Positions 36,051 to 47,209 of a stretch of DNA of 64,000 nt are shown piece after piece. Below the pieces are notes generated by a model. It was not told where the DNA came from, ran no database searches, and was given only the letters and a program-made list of their open reading frames with translations. Numbering within the stretch: the first letter of the stretch is position 1; every line of letters begins with the position of its first letter. The DNA comes from Amaurobius ferox (taxonomy: Eukaryota; Arthropoda; Arachnida; Araneae; Amaurobiidae), in NCBI GenBank assembly GCA_951213105.1, contig OX578153.1, forward strand, positions 54,126,020 through 54,190,019. The letters are read 5' to 3'. The position numbers and the translations under genes were made by a program.

Positions 36051-36190
36051 TACTTTCCCTATATACATAGTATAATGTATAGAAAAGTATTGTGACGGAA
36101 TTAAAAATTCGAATTCGAGTCCTTGACGGAAAAGCACGTATTAAGCATCCTTGAGCTCGAATCGATCACATTTGAGGTGATGTCTGTGTG
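36051..36190 (-). mobile_element. Family A 3'-end fragment
   Basis: On the minus strand it ends with the family A hairpin (plus-strand TACTTTCCCTATATACATAG). It keeps the diagnostic block around TTCGAATTCGAGTCCTTGAC and GCACGTATTAAGCATCC. The rest is lost before a (TA)n tract. Confidence 0.7.
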
Positions 36191-36253
36191 GAGACTATAT
36201 CTTCCAAACGAAATTTAACTCATTGTAACTAATATAAATAACAAAATCTAAAT

Positions 36254-36534
<281 letters not shown>

Positions 36535-36649
36535 AAATACAATCCCAAAAAGTATGAAATCCAAGAAAGAGAAAGGCGCAAATTGCCGCACTATCAGAGT
36601 CTTGAAAAATAAGATTTAAAATGAAAAAAGAAAATATATAGATGGAATG

Positions 36650-36800
36650 ATTGTTTTTACAGGGTTGCAGAAAGGTCAAGGGGGATTGCGACCCCTATTT
36701 CCTGGTTAGAAGCTAGCTTTGACTTCATGAAAACGCTCCCAGAGACTCTGCACGCCCAAAACAACAATCGATCATGCCCGTGGGGAAAAAATGGCCGAAT
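36650..36800. repeat. Possible terminal-repeat fragment of an RT-type element
   Basis: The block with GGGGGATTGCGACCCC followed by CTGGTTAGAAGCTAGCTTT resembles the G/C-rich part of the 365-bp inverted repeats at 15543 and 17455. It also lies next to (TA)n tracts (36256-36531 and 36944-36993). The match is short and imperfect. Confidence 0.3.
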
Positions 36801-36942
36801 CCCAGACAACATAAAAATAATCAAAATAACAAAAATTGGAAATTTTACTAACCAGCAAGACGAGAATCTTGAAAGAGTTGCATAAAGCGTATATACTTCG
36901 AATAGGAAAGCATACATAAAAAAGTCGCGTCTAACAAGTCGC

Positions 36943-36943
<1 letters not shown>

Positions 36944-36993
<50 letters not shown>
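36944..36993. repeat. (TA)n microsatellite
   Basis: An uninterrupted alternating TA tract of about 50 bp. Confidence 0.95.
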
Positions 36994-36997
<4 letters not shown>

Positions 36998-36999
36998 CT

Positions 37000-37498
37000 G
37001 TACATATATGTACATAACATTACATGAGATGTTGTATTTGTAGTTGACATTTGATAAAAATTTCATATTGAATGAAATTAAATGAACCTAAAACACTATA
37101 TGTGCAGTTTCCACTTAGTTCATATTAATTTTAATTATATAAAATATTATAACAAACTGCACTTTAATTCCTACGTCCTTTCGCCCGTTACATTCTGCAA
37201 ATATTTAATCTCCTGTGAAAAATATTTTACAAAGCCCTCCTAAAATGTCGCTTTGTTCGAAACGTATTTTCTGTCAAACGTTTATAAAAAAAGAAAGTAC
37301 AAAAGGCTGCAGAAGAGTGAAGAGCCGTCCTTTTGTGTTAGCGAACATGGAGAAAACTTAAAAGTTATGGGATTTAGAATTTCTCCTAAGAAAAACGCGA
37401 ATCGTGATCTCTTCCAATTGTATACGCATGGAAACTCCAATAAAGTACATAATACTTTTCAGAAGGTTTTAGAAGCTACATAAAAATTTAATGAAAAA
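37000..37498. other. AT-rich stretch with an unrecognised open frame
   Basis: A 76-codon frame (37253-37483) is Lys- and Arg-rich and has no motif I recognise. No splice signals stand out. Confidence 0.3.
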
Positions 37499-37590
37499 TC
37501 TCATGTGAACAGCACAGGACTTTTCTTGAGACACAGATACATATTTTCTTTATTTGGTTTATTGCACCCAAAAATTAATGGAGTTTTTAT
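37499..37590 (+). mobile_element. Family B 5'-end fragment
   Basis: TCTCATGTGAACAGCACAGG follows a run of A and is followed by ACTTTTC, then TTGAGACACAGATACAT, as in other family B starts. After about 90 bp the match ends and a less AT-rich segment begins. Confidence 0.6.
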
Positions 37591-37769
37591 CACACTACAA
37601 GGGTGATACTGCCCCTTGTTCGCTATCGCTCACCAACCCCGCCGAACATTTCGCAAAGAGCACCATGATCTTACTCGGCGACCAAGGTGTTCTTCAAGAA
37701 GGCATTTTGATGGAAGCATTCTCCAGCAATGGCAGTGCCATGTTCAGAGAAACAGGTTACTTTGCCTGA
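37554..37769 (+). other. Coding-like open frame of unknown origin
   Basis: Seventy-one codons whose later part (from about 37570) is clearly richer in G and C than the surroundings. It reads like soluble protein (…PAEHFAKSTMILLGDQGVL…). A second forward frame (37616-37867) is also open. I do not recognise either. It directly follows a family B 5' end, so a fragment captured by the element is conceivable, but an unrelated remnant is equally likely. Confidence 0.25.
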
Positions 37770-37934
37770 TGACCTACGGGGATATAAAAGAGTTGAAATG
37801 GGTTCAGGAAGTTTTAAAATGTGTTTATCCATTAAGATGTCGAAATCGAAAATATTCGAGAAAATAATATTTTTTGTATACAATAGTATGAGAAAATACT
37901 AAAAATACATACGCTATAATAAAAAAACGGCATT

Positions 37935-38045
37935 TTTAATATACATCCTACGTCCTATAGATATGAAATCTGGTACGCAGCTTAGGCCGGTAAAATAATC
38001 AAATCTGTTAAAAACTGGGCGTGTTCTAAAAGAGTAGGATCAGCA
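37935..38045 (+). repeat. Dispersed repeat D, fragment 1
   Basis: It shares a plan with 54095-54195: CTACGTCCTATAGATATGAA-like start, TCTGGTACGCAGCTTAGGCC and TAATCAAATCTGTTAAAAACT. Family A copy 2 sits about 95 bp downstream. Confidence 0.45.
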
Positions 38046-38139
38046 TATTTCGCATTGTTGTAAAAAATCCAATGATGGAATAGCGAGAAATTATAACTCA
38101 AAATCCCTAACTTAAAATATGCCAGCAAATTTAAAAAAA

Positions 38140-39119
38140 TCTGATGTGGGCAACACATGACTTTCCTTATATAATGTAATGAATGTACTACTTTTACAGT
38201 AAAAAAATAGGTTTTTCTTATAGTAGATACTAATATTCTTTCCAAGATATTGAATTTTCTCCAATTAGTCGTCATTTTCATTGATTTAGCGTCATTTTTA
38301 TCCATTTGGCGAGATTTTCGTTAATTTGACAATATTTCAAAAAGTCGCCAAGTTTGCGACATTCCGCCAAATTCGTAGCCAAAATTTTTGCCAAGCGTTA
38401 TGGACAAAGAAATAAGTTGTTCTTACAGCAGATAAATGACTATTGGCGTTCAAATACAAAAGTATTACTCAAAGTATCTTTTTTCATTAATGGAACGAGC
38501 TAGATCCACGACAGTGATGTCATCCAATTTATCGCATGGTATTACATCTGAAAAGTGAACATGTTTCTCAATAGGAAATATTTTTTTTCATTTTATATGA
38601 CTTTTTAATAATTTTTTTGAAAAATGTGCAATATCTCGAGAACGGTTCATGTTAGCGTTCTAAAATTTATGTCAATCGTTTTCTAATGAAAAATTACATA
38701 AGAAATGTCTATTTGCGCAACTTTATTAGTGGTTTCGATTTTTTGACGATTTTTTCAAAATTTTATTCGAAAATTTAGGGGGGGGGTTGAACATTCGATT
38801 ACGTATAAAAACAATAGGCTTCCAGTGTTTACGGATTGTGAGTTTTGTACCAAATTTGGTTCGAATCAGTCCATTCATTCGTCAGTTATCGTCTCCACAG
38901 ACTCACTGGCACACACACACACACGTACTTTCACACACACACACACACGTACTTTCACACACACACACACATACACACACTCACACACAAACATCACTTC
39001 AAAAATGTTTGATTCGTGATCAGGGATGCTTGAAACATGCTCTCCCGTCGAAAACTCGATTTCGAATTTTCGACCCTGTCACAATACTTTCCTTATACTT
39101 TATGTATATAAGGAAAGTA
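38140..39119 (+). mobile_element. Family A element, copy 2, complete
   Basis: It starts TCTGATGTGGGCAACACATG after seven A and ends AAGGAAAGTA at 39119. The interior holds the ATATTGAATTTTC...GGCGAGATTTTCG block, the AATATCTCGAGAACGGTTCA block, the (CA)n tract (38910-38990) and the CGAAAACTCGATTTCGAATT block before the hairpin (39085-39119). It is a good type copy of the family, about 980 bp. Confidence 0.9.
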
Positions 39120-39222
39120 AAAAGTATTAAATTGAAAATATATATATATATACTCACTGTTATAAAATCGTGACTAATGAGTCTAATATGCAGCTTCACT
39201 TCGATATATAAGTAATCCCATT

Positions 39223-39505
39223 GTGTCGACGTCGTGGTCAAGCGGTCAAGGGCAGGCGTTTCCTTGTGATCGCTCGGTTGCCGGGTTGTGGGTTCGAGTC
39301 CCACCTGCGAACATGGATGTTGTGATGTTGGGTGCGGTGTGTTCCGACCCCCACTGGTGCGCTGGGGCAATGTCATGTGACGGCTAACAGGTTAACGGTT
39401 CTGGCCATTGTTTAGGAGACATTGACTGTTCATGTTATATGTTCGGGATATTTATTCTGTTTGTATATAATGTATGTATTATTATCTGCCATTTGAAAAA
39501 AAACA
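39223..39505 (+). mobile_element. tRNA-headed SINE (SINE-3) with 13-bp target duplication
   Basis: The head carries an A box TGGTCAAGCGG (39235-39245) and a B box GGTTCGAGTCC (39291-39301). The head is shared with SINE-1, but the body is different (TGTTCCGACCCCCACTGG, then AACAGGTTAACGG) and the tail is A-rich. The identical repeat AAGTAATCCCATT flanks both sides (39210-39222 and 39506-39518). Confidence 0.9.
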
Positions 39506-39739
39506 AAGTAATCCCATTTATATAAAATGGTCGAAAATGAGTCCAATATTGTGCTTTGCTATTCTTTGTAATGCACATCGGTGCAGGTTCCGGGGTTTAC
39601 TTCATTCTAATTGGCTGGAGAAGGCTGAAAACTGGAATTTTATTATATATTCATCATTCTACGGTGAGAATTCATTCAACGTAATCACGGGACATACATA
39701 TATACATACATACGATAAAAGTCTGACTCTCTTTAATGA

Positions 39740-39984
39740 TAGCGAGTTCGATTCCCGGCTCTGTCGAAACTGTCCCCGTGTTCACACGGAGTACGGGTAC
39801 GTTAAATATGTGAATACGAATCTCCTTCCGAGAGGTTGTTGGATGGAGAAGGAGGGTATGGTCATTCTGTATGCCGCCCCACTGGGTTCCGCTCTAAATT
39901 GGGTGGCACTTCCAGGTCATCAAAAAAGATGCCTTACAACTTCGAATAGTTCGGGCGGTCTGTGTTGAAGAAGAAGAAGAAGAA
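39740..39984 (+). mobile_element. SINE-2, plus strand, (GAA)n tail
   Basis: A B-box-like GAGTTCGATTCCC (39746-39758) starts the recognisable part. The body matches the copy at 27368 (GTGTTCACACGGAGTACGGG; GTTGTTGGATGGAGAAGGA). The end is GTTGAAGAAGAAG. The tRNA-like head before the B box is unclear. The SINE abuts the mariner fragment that follows. Confidence 0.8.
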
Positions 39985-40361
39985 TGTTTAACACAACAAC
40001 AGTTTGTCGATCGAGTGAATTAAACTTTTGGTGATGAAGCTCCATCCAAAACAACAATATACAACTAAGTGGTGAATGTCTACTAAGAACTGCTGTGACA
40101 CCAGAACATTGATTCTGTGAAAGAACTGATCACTTTAGATCGTCATGTTGCATATGAAGGAATTGGGGCATATTTGAGCATTTAGAGGACACGAGTGCTT
40201 TCAATTTTACATGATCAGTCAAAAAGGTATATGCGCGTTGAATTTCACACAATTTAGCTCCAGCTCAAAAGAACGCTCGTGCCAAATGGTGTAGGAAAAT
40301 CTTAAAAGATTCAACTCTGGTATCTCAAAACATGTTTTTGACAGTATAACAATGACAAAAA
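39985..40361 (+). pseudogene. mariner transposase, N-terminal part
   Basis: Read across several frameshifts and stops, the sequence gives the order typical of a mariner transposase N-terminal region: QQFVDRVN, FGDEAPSKTTIYN (helix-turn-helix region), then TAVTPENIDSVKELI and HVAYEGIGAYLSI, and later QLKRTLVPNG and SQNMF. It stops at about 40357, just where the catalytic TGDE motif is expected. A family A 5' end starts there at 40362 after a short A run. Matching later parts of the same kind of transposase lie at 50206-50603 and 51543-51641. Confidence 0.8.
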
Positions 40362-41135
40362 TCTAATGTGGGCAACACATGACTTTCCTTATATAATGCA
40401 ATGAATTTACTACTTTTACAGTTAAAAAGAATGTTATTCTTATAGTAGATACTTATAATCTTTCCAATATATTGAATTTTCTTCAATGAGTCGTCATTTT
40501 CATTGATTTAGCGTCATTTCTATCCATTTGGCGAGATTTTTGTTAATTTAGCAACAATTAAAAATATCGCCAAGTTGGTGACATTCCGCCAAATTCGTCG
40601 CTAAAATCTCGCCAAGCGTTATGAACGGAGAAATAAGTTATTCTTACAGCAGATAAATGACTATTGACGTTCAAATACAAAAGCATTACTCAAAGCATCT
40701 TTTTTCATGAATGGAACGAGCTAGATCAACGAGAATGATGTCACCCAATTTACCTCATAGTATTACATATGAAATGTGAACATGTTTCTCAATAGAAAAT
40801 ATTTTTTTTTACTTTATATAACTTTTTTTAATTTCAAAATTTCACTCGAAAATTTAGGGGGGTTCAGAACATTCGATTGCGTATAAAAACAATAGGCTTC
40901 CAGTGTTTACGGATTCTGATTTTTGTATCAAATTTCGTTTGAATCGGTTCATTCATTCGTCAGTTATCGTCTCCACAGACTCACTGACACACACACACAG
41001 AGAGAGACATCACTTCAAACATGTTTGATTCGTGATCAGGGATGCTTGAAATGTACTTTCCCGTCGAAAACTCGAATTCGAATTTTCGACCCCGTCACAA
41101 TACTTTCCTTATACATTATGTATATAAGGAAAGTA
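40362..41135 (+). mobile_element. Family A element, copy 3, internally deleted
   Basis: Both ends are present (TCTAATGTGGGCAACACATG and the hairpin ending AAGGAAAGTA). About 170 bp are missing compared with copy 2, including the CTCGAGAACGG block; the junction is near 40828. The 5' end cuts the mariner gene. Confidence 0.88.
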
Positions 41136-41173
41136 GAAAGTGGATTTATTCCTATGAACACTAAACAAAAAAA

Positions 41174-41957
41174 TCTGATGTGGGCAACACATGACTTTCC
41201 TTATATAATGAATTGAATTTACTAATTTTACAGTAAAAAATAGGTTTTTCTTATAGTAGATACTAATATTCTTTCCAAGATATTGAATTTTCGACAATTA
41301 GTCGTCATTTTCATTGATTTGGCGTCATTTTTATCCATTTAGCGAGATTTTTGTTAATTTGGCAACATTTCAAAAAGTCGCCAAATTGGCGACATTCTGC
41401 CAAATTCGTCGCCAAAATCTCGACAAGCGTTATGGATGAAGAAATAAGTTATTCTTACAGCAGACAAATGACTATTGCCGCTCAAATACAAAAGTATTAC
41501 TCAAGGTATTTTTTCCATGAATGAAACGAGCTAGATCCACTAGAATGATGTCACCCAATTTATCGTATGGTATGACATATGAAAAGTGAACATGTTTCTC
41601 AATAGGAAATATTTTTTTTTATTTTATATGACATTTTGATAATTTTTTTGAAAAATGTGCAATATCTCAAGAACGGTTTGTATTAGCGTTCTAAAATTTA
41701 TGCCAATCGTTTCCTAATGAAAAATAACATAAGAAATGTGTATTTGCGTAACTTTATTAGTGGTTTTGATTTTTTGACGATTTTTTCAAAATTTTACTCG
41801 AAAATTTAGGGGGGTTCTGAACATTCGATTGCGTATAAAAACAATAGGCTTCTAGTGTTTACGGATTTTGATTTTTGTACCAAATTTGGTTCGAATCGGT
41901 CCATTCGTTCTACAATTATTGTCTCCACAGACTCACTGACACACACACACACACATA

Positions 41958-41992
<35 letters not shown>

Positions 41993-42109
41993 CCCACACA
42001 GACAAAACTCGAATATCGAATTTGACAACATTAATATTCGAATTCGAGTTTTCGACGGGAGAGCACGTTTCCAGCATCCCTGATCACGAATCAAACATTT
42101 TTGAAGTAA

Positions 42110-42152
<43 letters not shown>

Positions 42153-42223
42153 CGAAAACTCGAATTCGAATTTTCGACCCCGTCACAATACTTTCCTTAT
42201 ACATTATGTATATAAGGAAGGTA
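41174..42223 (+). mobile_element. Family A element, copy 4, with local inversion
   Basis: The start (TCTGATGTGGGCAACACATG) and the hairpin end (AAGGAAGGTA) are present. Between the (CA)n tract (41940-41996) and a (GT)n tract (42113-42149), the block normally found after the CA tract lies inverted (TTCGAATTCGAGTTTTCGAC ... ATCACGAATCAAACATTT). The proper CGAAAACTCGAATTCGAATT block follows again before the hairpin. Confidence 0.88.
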
Positions 42224-42499
42224 ATAATGTATAAAATTTAAAAACAGAAAAGTTTTTCAAAAAATTGCGATTAAACTTAGCTGGAATGTGAAATAACATA
42301 TGGCACCTTCAGCTAGGCTTGCTAGCATGAATATGGATGACACTTAAAAGTGCACCACAATCAATTTATTTGGTGAGCAATTTCTTAATAAACAAGAAAG
42401 ATCAATCATGCATAAGCATTGATTATGGAAACATTTCCAACTGAAATGCAATTTTATTATAGACATCTCTAAACTGTGATGCACTCAGGGCTGATATAT

Positions 42500-43241
42500 T
42501 ACTTTCCCTGCAATATATGGTAATCTATAGGGAAGGTATTGGAATCACACGGGATCATACGGATCTACATGTTTCGAGACCTCTAGAATACGAAAACACT
42601 ATTTTTAGTGTGACGTCTGTGTGTGTGTCTGTCTGTCTGTGCAGATTTTGTATCCACTCTAACTAAAACCGAATTTCATAAAATTTGGTAGGTAAGTCAC
42701 TTGGGGGCGAATCTGGTGCTGATTGGTTTTGGGTACGATTCAGGACAAAAGAACGCTCCTTTTTTTGTGAAATGGCCCGCAAAAGCTTGTATCCACCCTA
42801 GCTGAAAAACTAATAGACCGAATTTTACAAAATTCGGTAGATAAGTCACTCGTGAAACACCCTGGTGCTGATTAGATTTTGGTACGATTCGAAACGATTG
42901 GTACGATTTTTGGTACGATTCCTTCCTTTTTATGCAAAATGGCAAGCAAAAATCGCCAAAATCGAAAATTAAAAACTACGTATACTCAAATATATCCATT
43001 AAATGCTTATTTTATACGTAATTTTTAACGAAGAAAATAATAAGACCAACTCCATTACACTAGGACTAGCCGTTCTCGAGATATTTAAGTTTTTTTCATA
43101 TTTTCTCTACGCCACCTTTGAAAATAACTCCAGTTACCAAATGAGAATGAAAATTGAATTAAAATTGAATTAAATTTAATTAAAATAAGGAGAACGTGGA
43201 TATAAATCTGCTGGGAAAGTCATGTACTGCCCACATCAGAT
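42500..43241 (-). mobile_element. Family B element, copy 7
   Basis: Minus orientation. The hairpin is at 42500-42545 (TACTTTCCCTGCAATATATG on the plus strand). A GT tract follows at 42610-42650, then two central repeats. The 5' end TCTGATGTGGGCAGTACATG is near 43241. Confidence 0.88.
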
Positions 43242-43676
43242 TTTTTAAAATTATCACAATTAATACATTTTTATACATTTTTTTAAATTGTCTACTGTAA
43301 TTTATTATATTTGAAAGTTTAAAACTTAAAATCGAATTATAAATCGTCTGCTTCTGTCTGTAAAATCAATGAATGAACATTTAATTCATCATTTCATTCA
43401 TATCACTTATATTCCGGACTCCAGAGATAAATACTTTTACTTGAAAATTTTTCAGCAATTCTTATACAACGGGCTTTACAATAGCTTGATTTGTTTACAT
43501 TCTGCATAATTAAAAATTAGGCTTCGTTGTAGAAATAATCAAAGTTTAATGATCATTGAAAATAAAAAGTATTGTAATTGCGTAGGTACGGGGTTTAGAT
43601 GCACAGATAATACGCAAAAATAAAGCCTTTTTATGACGAATGCAACACTAAATATAAATTTAAAAGAACTTTAAAA
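43242..43676. other. AT-rich spacer
   Basis: No gene and no repeat recognised. This is the sequence before the tandem dimer. Confidence 0.35.
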
Positions 43677-44164
43677 ATCACGATTTTTACACTGGTAAAT
43701 AAAGATGGATGCCATATTTTATTTTGAAGTGGGTCACGTGATCACTTCATATTATATGGGTGTAATTAATATTTTAATTTTAATTAAAAAACTACCGACC
43801 ATATTTTTCTGAAATTTCTTTTATATATTTTATGCAATAATTTGATTATTTCTTCAAATTTTTGAAGCAATCTGTGAATTTTAACTTCACTTAAAACATG
43901 TTTAAAAAATTACGTCCCATAGGGTTCAATGAATTTCATTTCTTCAACCCTGGTTCAATCCAAGATTAATTGGGTGATATTATTCATTTACTTAAATATC
44001 ACGATTTTTACAGACGGAAAAGAAAATGGATGCAATATTTTATTTCGCAATGAGTCACGTGATCTCTTCATATATCATGAGTGCAATTATTATTTTAATT
44101 TTTATTTAAAAAACTACCTAACATATTTTGCTGAGATTTCTTTTCACATTTTATGTCACAATTT

Positions 44165-44619
44165 TGTGGCTGGCTGCATTGCGTTATATCGCGTGTGACC
44201 CTGGTGCTGATTACTTTTTGGCACAATTCGGGTTAAAAGAACCCGCCTTTCTTTTGCGATATGGCCCGCAAAAATTGTCTGTATCCAATCTAGCTGAAAA
44301 ACTAATAACTCAAATATTACAAAATTTTGTAGATAAGTCACTTATGGGTTACCCTGGTGTTAATTAGATTTTGGTAAGATTCAGGGAAGAAGAAACTGCC
44401 TTTTTTTGCAAAATGGCCCGCAAAAATCGTCAAAATAAAAAATAAAAACTACGTATGCTAAAATATATCAAGTAAATACTTGTTTTATATGTAATTTTTA
44501 ACGATAAAAAGAATAAGACCAACCCCATTACAAAAGGAGTAGCCGTTCTCGAGATATGTTAGTGTTTCGTATTTTCGCTACGTCACTTTTACGTCACCAG
44601 GGTTACGCACGCGGTCCCC
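44165..44619 (-). mobile_element. Family B interior bounded by foreign ends, 8-bp target duplication
   Basis: This 455-bp insertion contains two family B central repeats but neither of the family B ends. Its ends are instead TGTGGCTGGC...CGCGTGTGACCCTGGTG and, at the other side, CACCAGGGTTACGCACGCGG, which partly mirror each other. The 8-bp repeat CACAATTT flanks it exactly (44157-44164 and 44620-44627). That suggests a small DNA transposon that recruited family B sequence, or a nested and deleted copy. Confidence 0.6.
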
Positions 44620-44723
44620 CACAATTTGAATATTTCCTAAAATTTTCGAAATCATTTGTGAATTTCATGCTCAAAAACTCTCTGAAAAATTAGGTTCCAT
44701 AGGATCCAATGTATTTCATTTTT

Positions 44724-45312
44724 TACTTTCCCCGCAATATATGGTAATGTATAGGGAAAGTATTGGAATCATGCCCCAAAATCGAAACTCGAGTTTTTGA
44801 CGGATCCACATGCTTCAAGACCTCTAGAATACGAAAAAAATATTTTTAGCGTGACGTCTGTGTGTGTGTCTGTCTGTGTGTCTGTCTGTCAGTCTGTGTG
44901 TCTGTGCAATGTATGTATCTACTCTAACTCAAGAACTACTGGATCGAATTTCATAAAATTTGGCAGGTAAGTCACTTGGATGTGACCCTGGTGCTGATTA
45001 GTTTTTGGGACGATTCGTAAAAACAGAATCCGCCTTTTTTTGCGAAATGGTCCATAGAAATTTCATTTATCCGCTCTAGCTAAAATACTAATTGACAAAT
45101 TTCACAAAATTTGGTAGATAAGTTTCTTGTGGGATACTCTGGCGCTGATTAGATTTTGGCACCATTCGGAAAAGAACAACCTGCCTTTTTTACGAAATGG
45201 CCCGAATGGCTAATGAGAACGAAAATTGAATTAAAAGTGAATTAAATTTAATTAAAATAAAGAGAACGTGGATATAAGTCTGCACCGAAAGTCATGTGCT
45301 GCCCACATCAGA
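44724..45312 (-). mobile_element. Family B element, copy 8, internally deleted
   Basis: Minus orientation. The hairpin starts at 44724 (TACTTTCCCCGCAATATATG). A GT/CT tract lies at about 44860-44905. Two central repeats follow, but the segment after the second is deleted near 45205. The 5' end TCTGATGTGGGCAGCACATG is at 45312. It sits in a T run of repeat unit 2; unit 1 shows the uninterrupted sequence. Confidence 0.88.
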
Positions 45313-45363
45313 TTTTTCAACCTGGACTAAATCCGAAACTAATTGGGTGATATTACTCATTTT

Positions 45364-45939
45364 TACTCCCGCAAGTCCCATAGACTGTCTCAACAACATA
45401 CTAAAATTTTAATTTTAATAAAGTAATTTTTACGGCAGTTATCGTTGCGAACGAGCAGACAGAATGAACAAAATCATAAACACTTTTCAACCTTGTTGGA
45501 AAGCGTTAAAAATGCATAAGCAATTTTTGCTTGTACTGACGGAAAGAGGGTACCATTTATGAATATGCAAAATTAATTTCAATATTTAAATATTAAAAAA
45601 ATTTATATTTAAAAATTAGCTTGGAATTTTCAATTAAACTGATTGTAAAAGGCATAACCAGGACACAGCTTATTCTAATTTAGGTAAAAGGCATATCCAG
45701 AACATAGCTTATTCTAATTTAGGTCTCACAAAATAGTTAAAATAATATATATCTTTAAAATAAAGAACACGATAATTTCTAATTAAGAACCAATCAATTT
45801 TCTTAATTTATTTATTTATTTTGAAAAATGCATGCTACAGGAAGCAAATCCCAGTAACAGCAGGCAGAACAATACACAGAAGAAATCCGCAGAGGGCAGA
45901 TACAAACATGAACCATATATATAGAAACAGAATAAAAAA
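45364..45939. other. AT-rich spacer with a short tandem duplication
   Basis: AT-rich and otherwise featureless. A 39-bp duplication lies at 45647-45685 and 45686-45724 (shared AGCTTATTCTAATTTAGGT). Confidence 0.6.
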
Positions 45940-46874
45940 TCTGATATGGGCAACACATGACTTTCCTTATATAATGAAATGAATTTACTACTTTTACAGT
46001 AAAAACATAGATTTTTCTTATAGTAGATACTTATACTCTTTGCAAGATAATGAATTTTCGGCAATTAGTCGTCATTTTCATTGATTTAGCGTCATTTATA
46101 TCTATTTGGCAAGATTTTCATTAATTTGGCAACATTTCAAAAAGTCGCCAAGTTGGCGACATTCCGACAAATTCGACGCCAAAATCTCGCTAAGCGTTAT
46201 GGACGGAGAAATAAGTTATTCTCATAGCAGATAAATGACTATTGGCGTTCAAATACAAAAGTATTACACAAAGTATCTTTTCTCATGAATGGAACGAGCT
46301 AGATCCACGAGAATGATGTCACCAAATTTATCACATGATATTACATATGAAAGTGAACATGTTTCTCAACATTTAATATTTCTTTTTAATTTATGGGATT
46401 TTTTGATAAATTTATTTAAATAATGTGCAATATCTCGAGAACGGTTTATGCTAGCGTTCTAAAGGTTATGTTAATCGTTTTCTAAGGAAAAATTACATCA
46501 AAAATGTCTATTTGCGTAACTTTATTAAAGGTTTGATTTTTTGATGATTTTTTCAAAATTTGACTCGAAAATTTAAGGAGGGGGAGGGGTTCTGAATATT
46601 CGATGCGTTTAAAACAATAGGCTTCCAATATTCACGAATTGTGATTTTTGTACCAAATTTCATTCGATTCGCTCCATTCGTTCGTGAGATATCGTCTCCA
46701 CAGACTCACTGCCACACACACACACACGCACACACACACACCCAGACATCACCTCAAAAATGTTTGATTCGTGATCAGGGATGCTTGAAACATGCTCTCC
46801 CGACGAAAACTCGAATTCGAATTTTCGACCCCGTCACAATACTTTCCTTATACATTATGTATATAAGGAAAGTA
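45940..46874 (+). mobile_element. Family A element, copy 5, complete
   Basis: It starts TCTGATATGGGCAACACATG and ends AAGGAAAGTA at 46874. The (CA)n tract is at 46713-46742. All family A blocks are present in order. Confidence 0.9.
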
Positions 46875-47209
46875 AAAACACCGACAGCAAATAAACATTT
46901 GTAAGTTTATAAAAGAACAGTTAAACACAAAAGAATTACAATAAATAATTTTTAAAACTTGTTAATGAAGAAAAAAATATCGAAATCATCAGGCAGGCTA
47001 TTGTATAATTTACAGAAATTAAAGAAAAAAACTTCTAAATTCATTGTAAAAATGAATTCCAATTTTTGTCTTCATTTATAAATTTTTCGACACATTACAA
47101 TAGGTAGGACAAAGAAACTAATGGAGTCAATTGCTTTAAACAAAAATATTCCACCCAAATTGTTTAGAAATCCATTCCCGCACCGAAAAGCCTGCAACGT
47201 CCATTGCAC
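46875..47209. other. AT-rich spacer
   Basis: Nothing recognised. Confidence 0.35.

Larger units (their letters stand above)
43677..45363 (+). repeat. Tandem dimer of a ~320-bp unit; second unit split by two insertions
   Basis: Unit 1 is 43677-43997 and starts AATCACGATTTTTACA. Unit 2 starts at 43998 with the same sequence. Its pieces are 43998-44164, 44620-44723 and 45313-45363, separated by insertions at 44165-44619 and 44724-45312. Both units share GTCACGTGATC, AAAAAACTACC, CCATAGG and AATTGGGTGATATTA. Unit 1 therefore serves as an empty site for both insertions. Confidence 0.82.

Noticed and set aside
38787..39173. Open frames rich in His-Thr repeats inside family A copies
   Set aside because: They translate the (CA)n tract and the adjacent conserved element sequence and recur in every family A copy, so they are not genes. 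The same holds for 41875-42234, 46641-46904 and 9208-9399.
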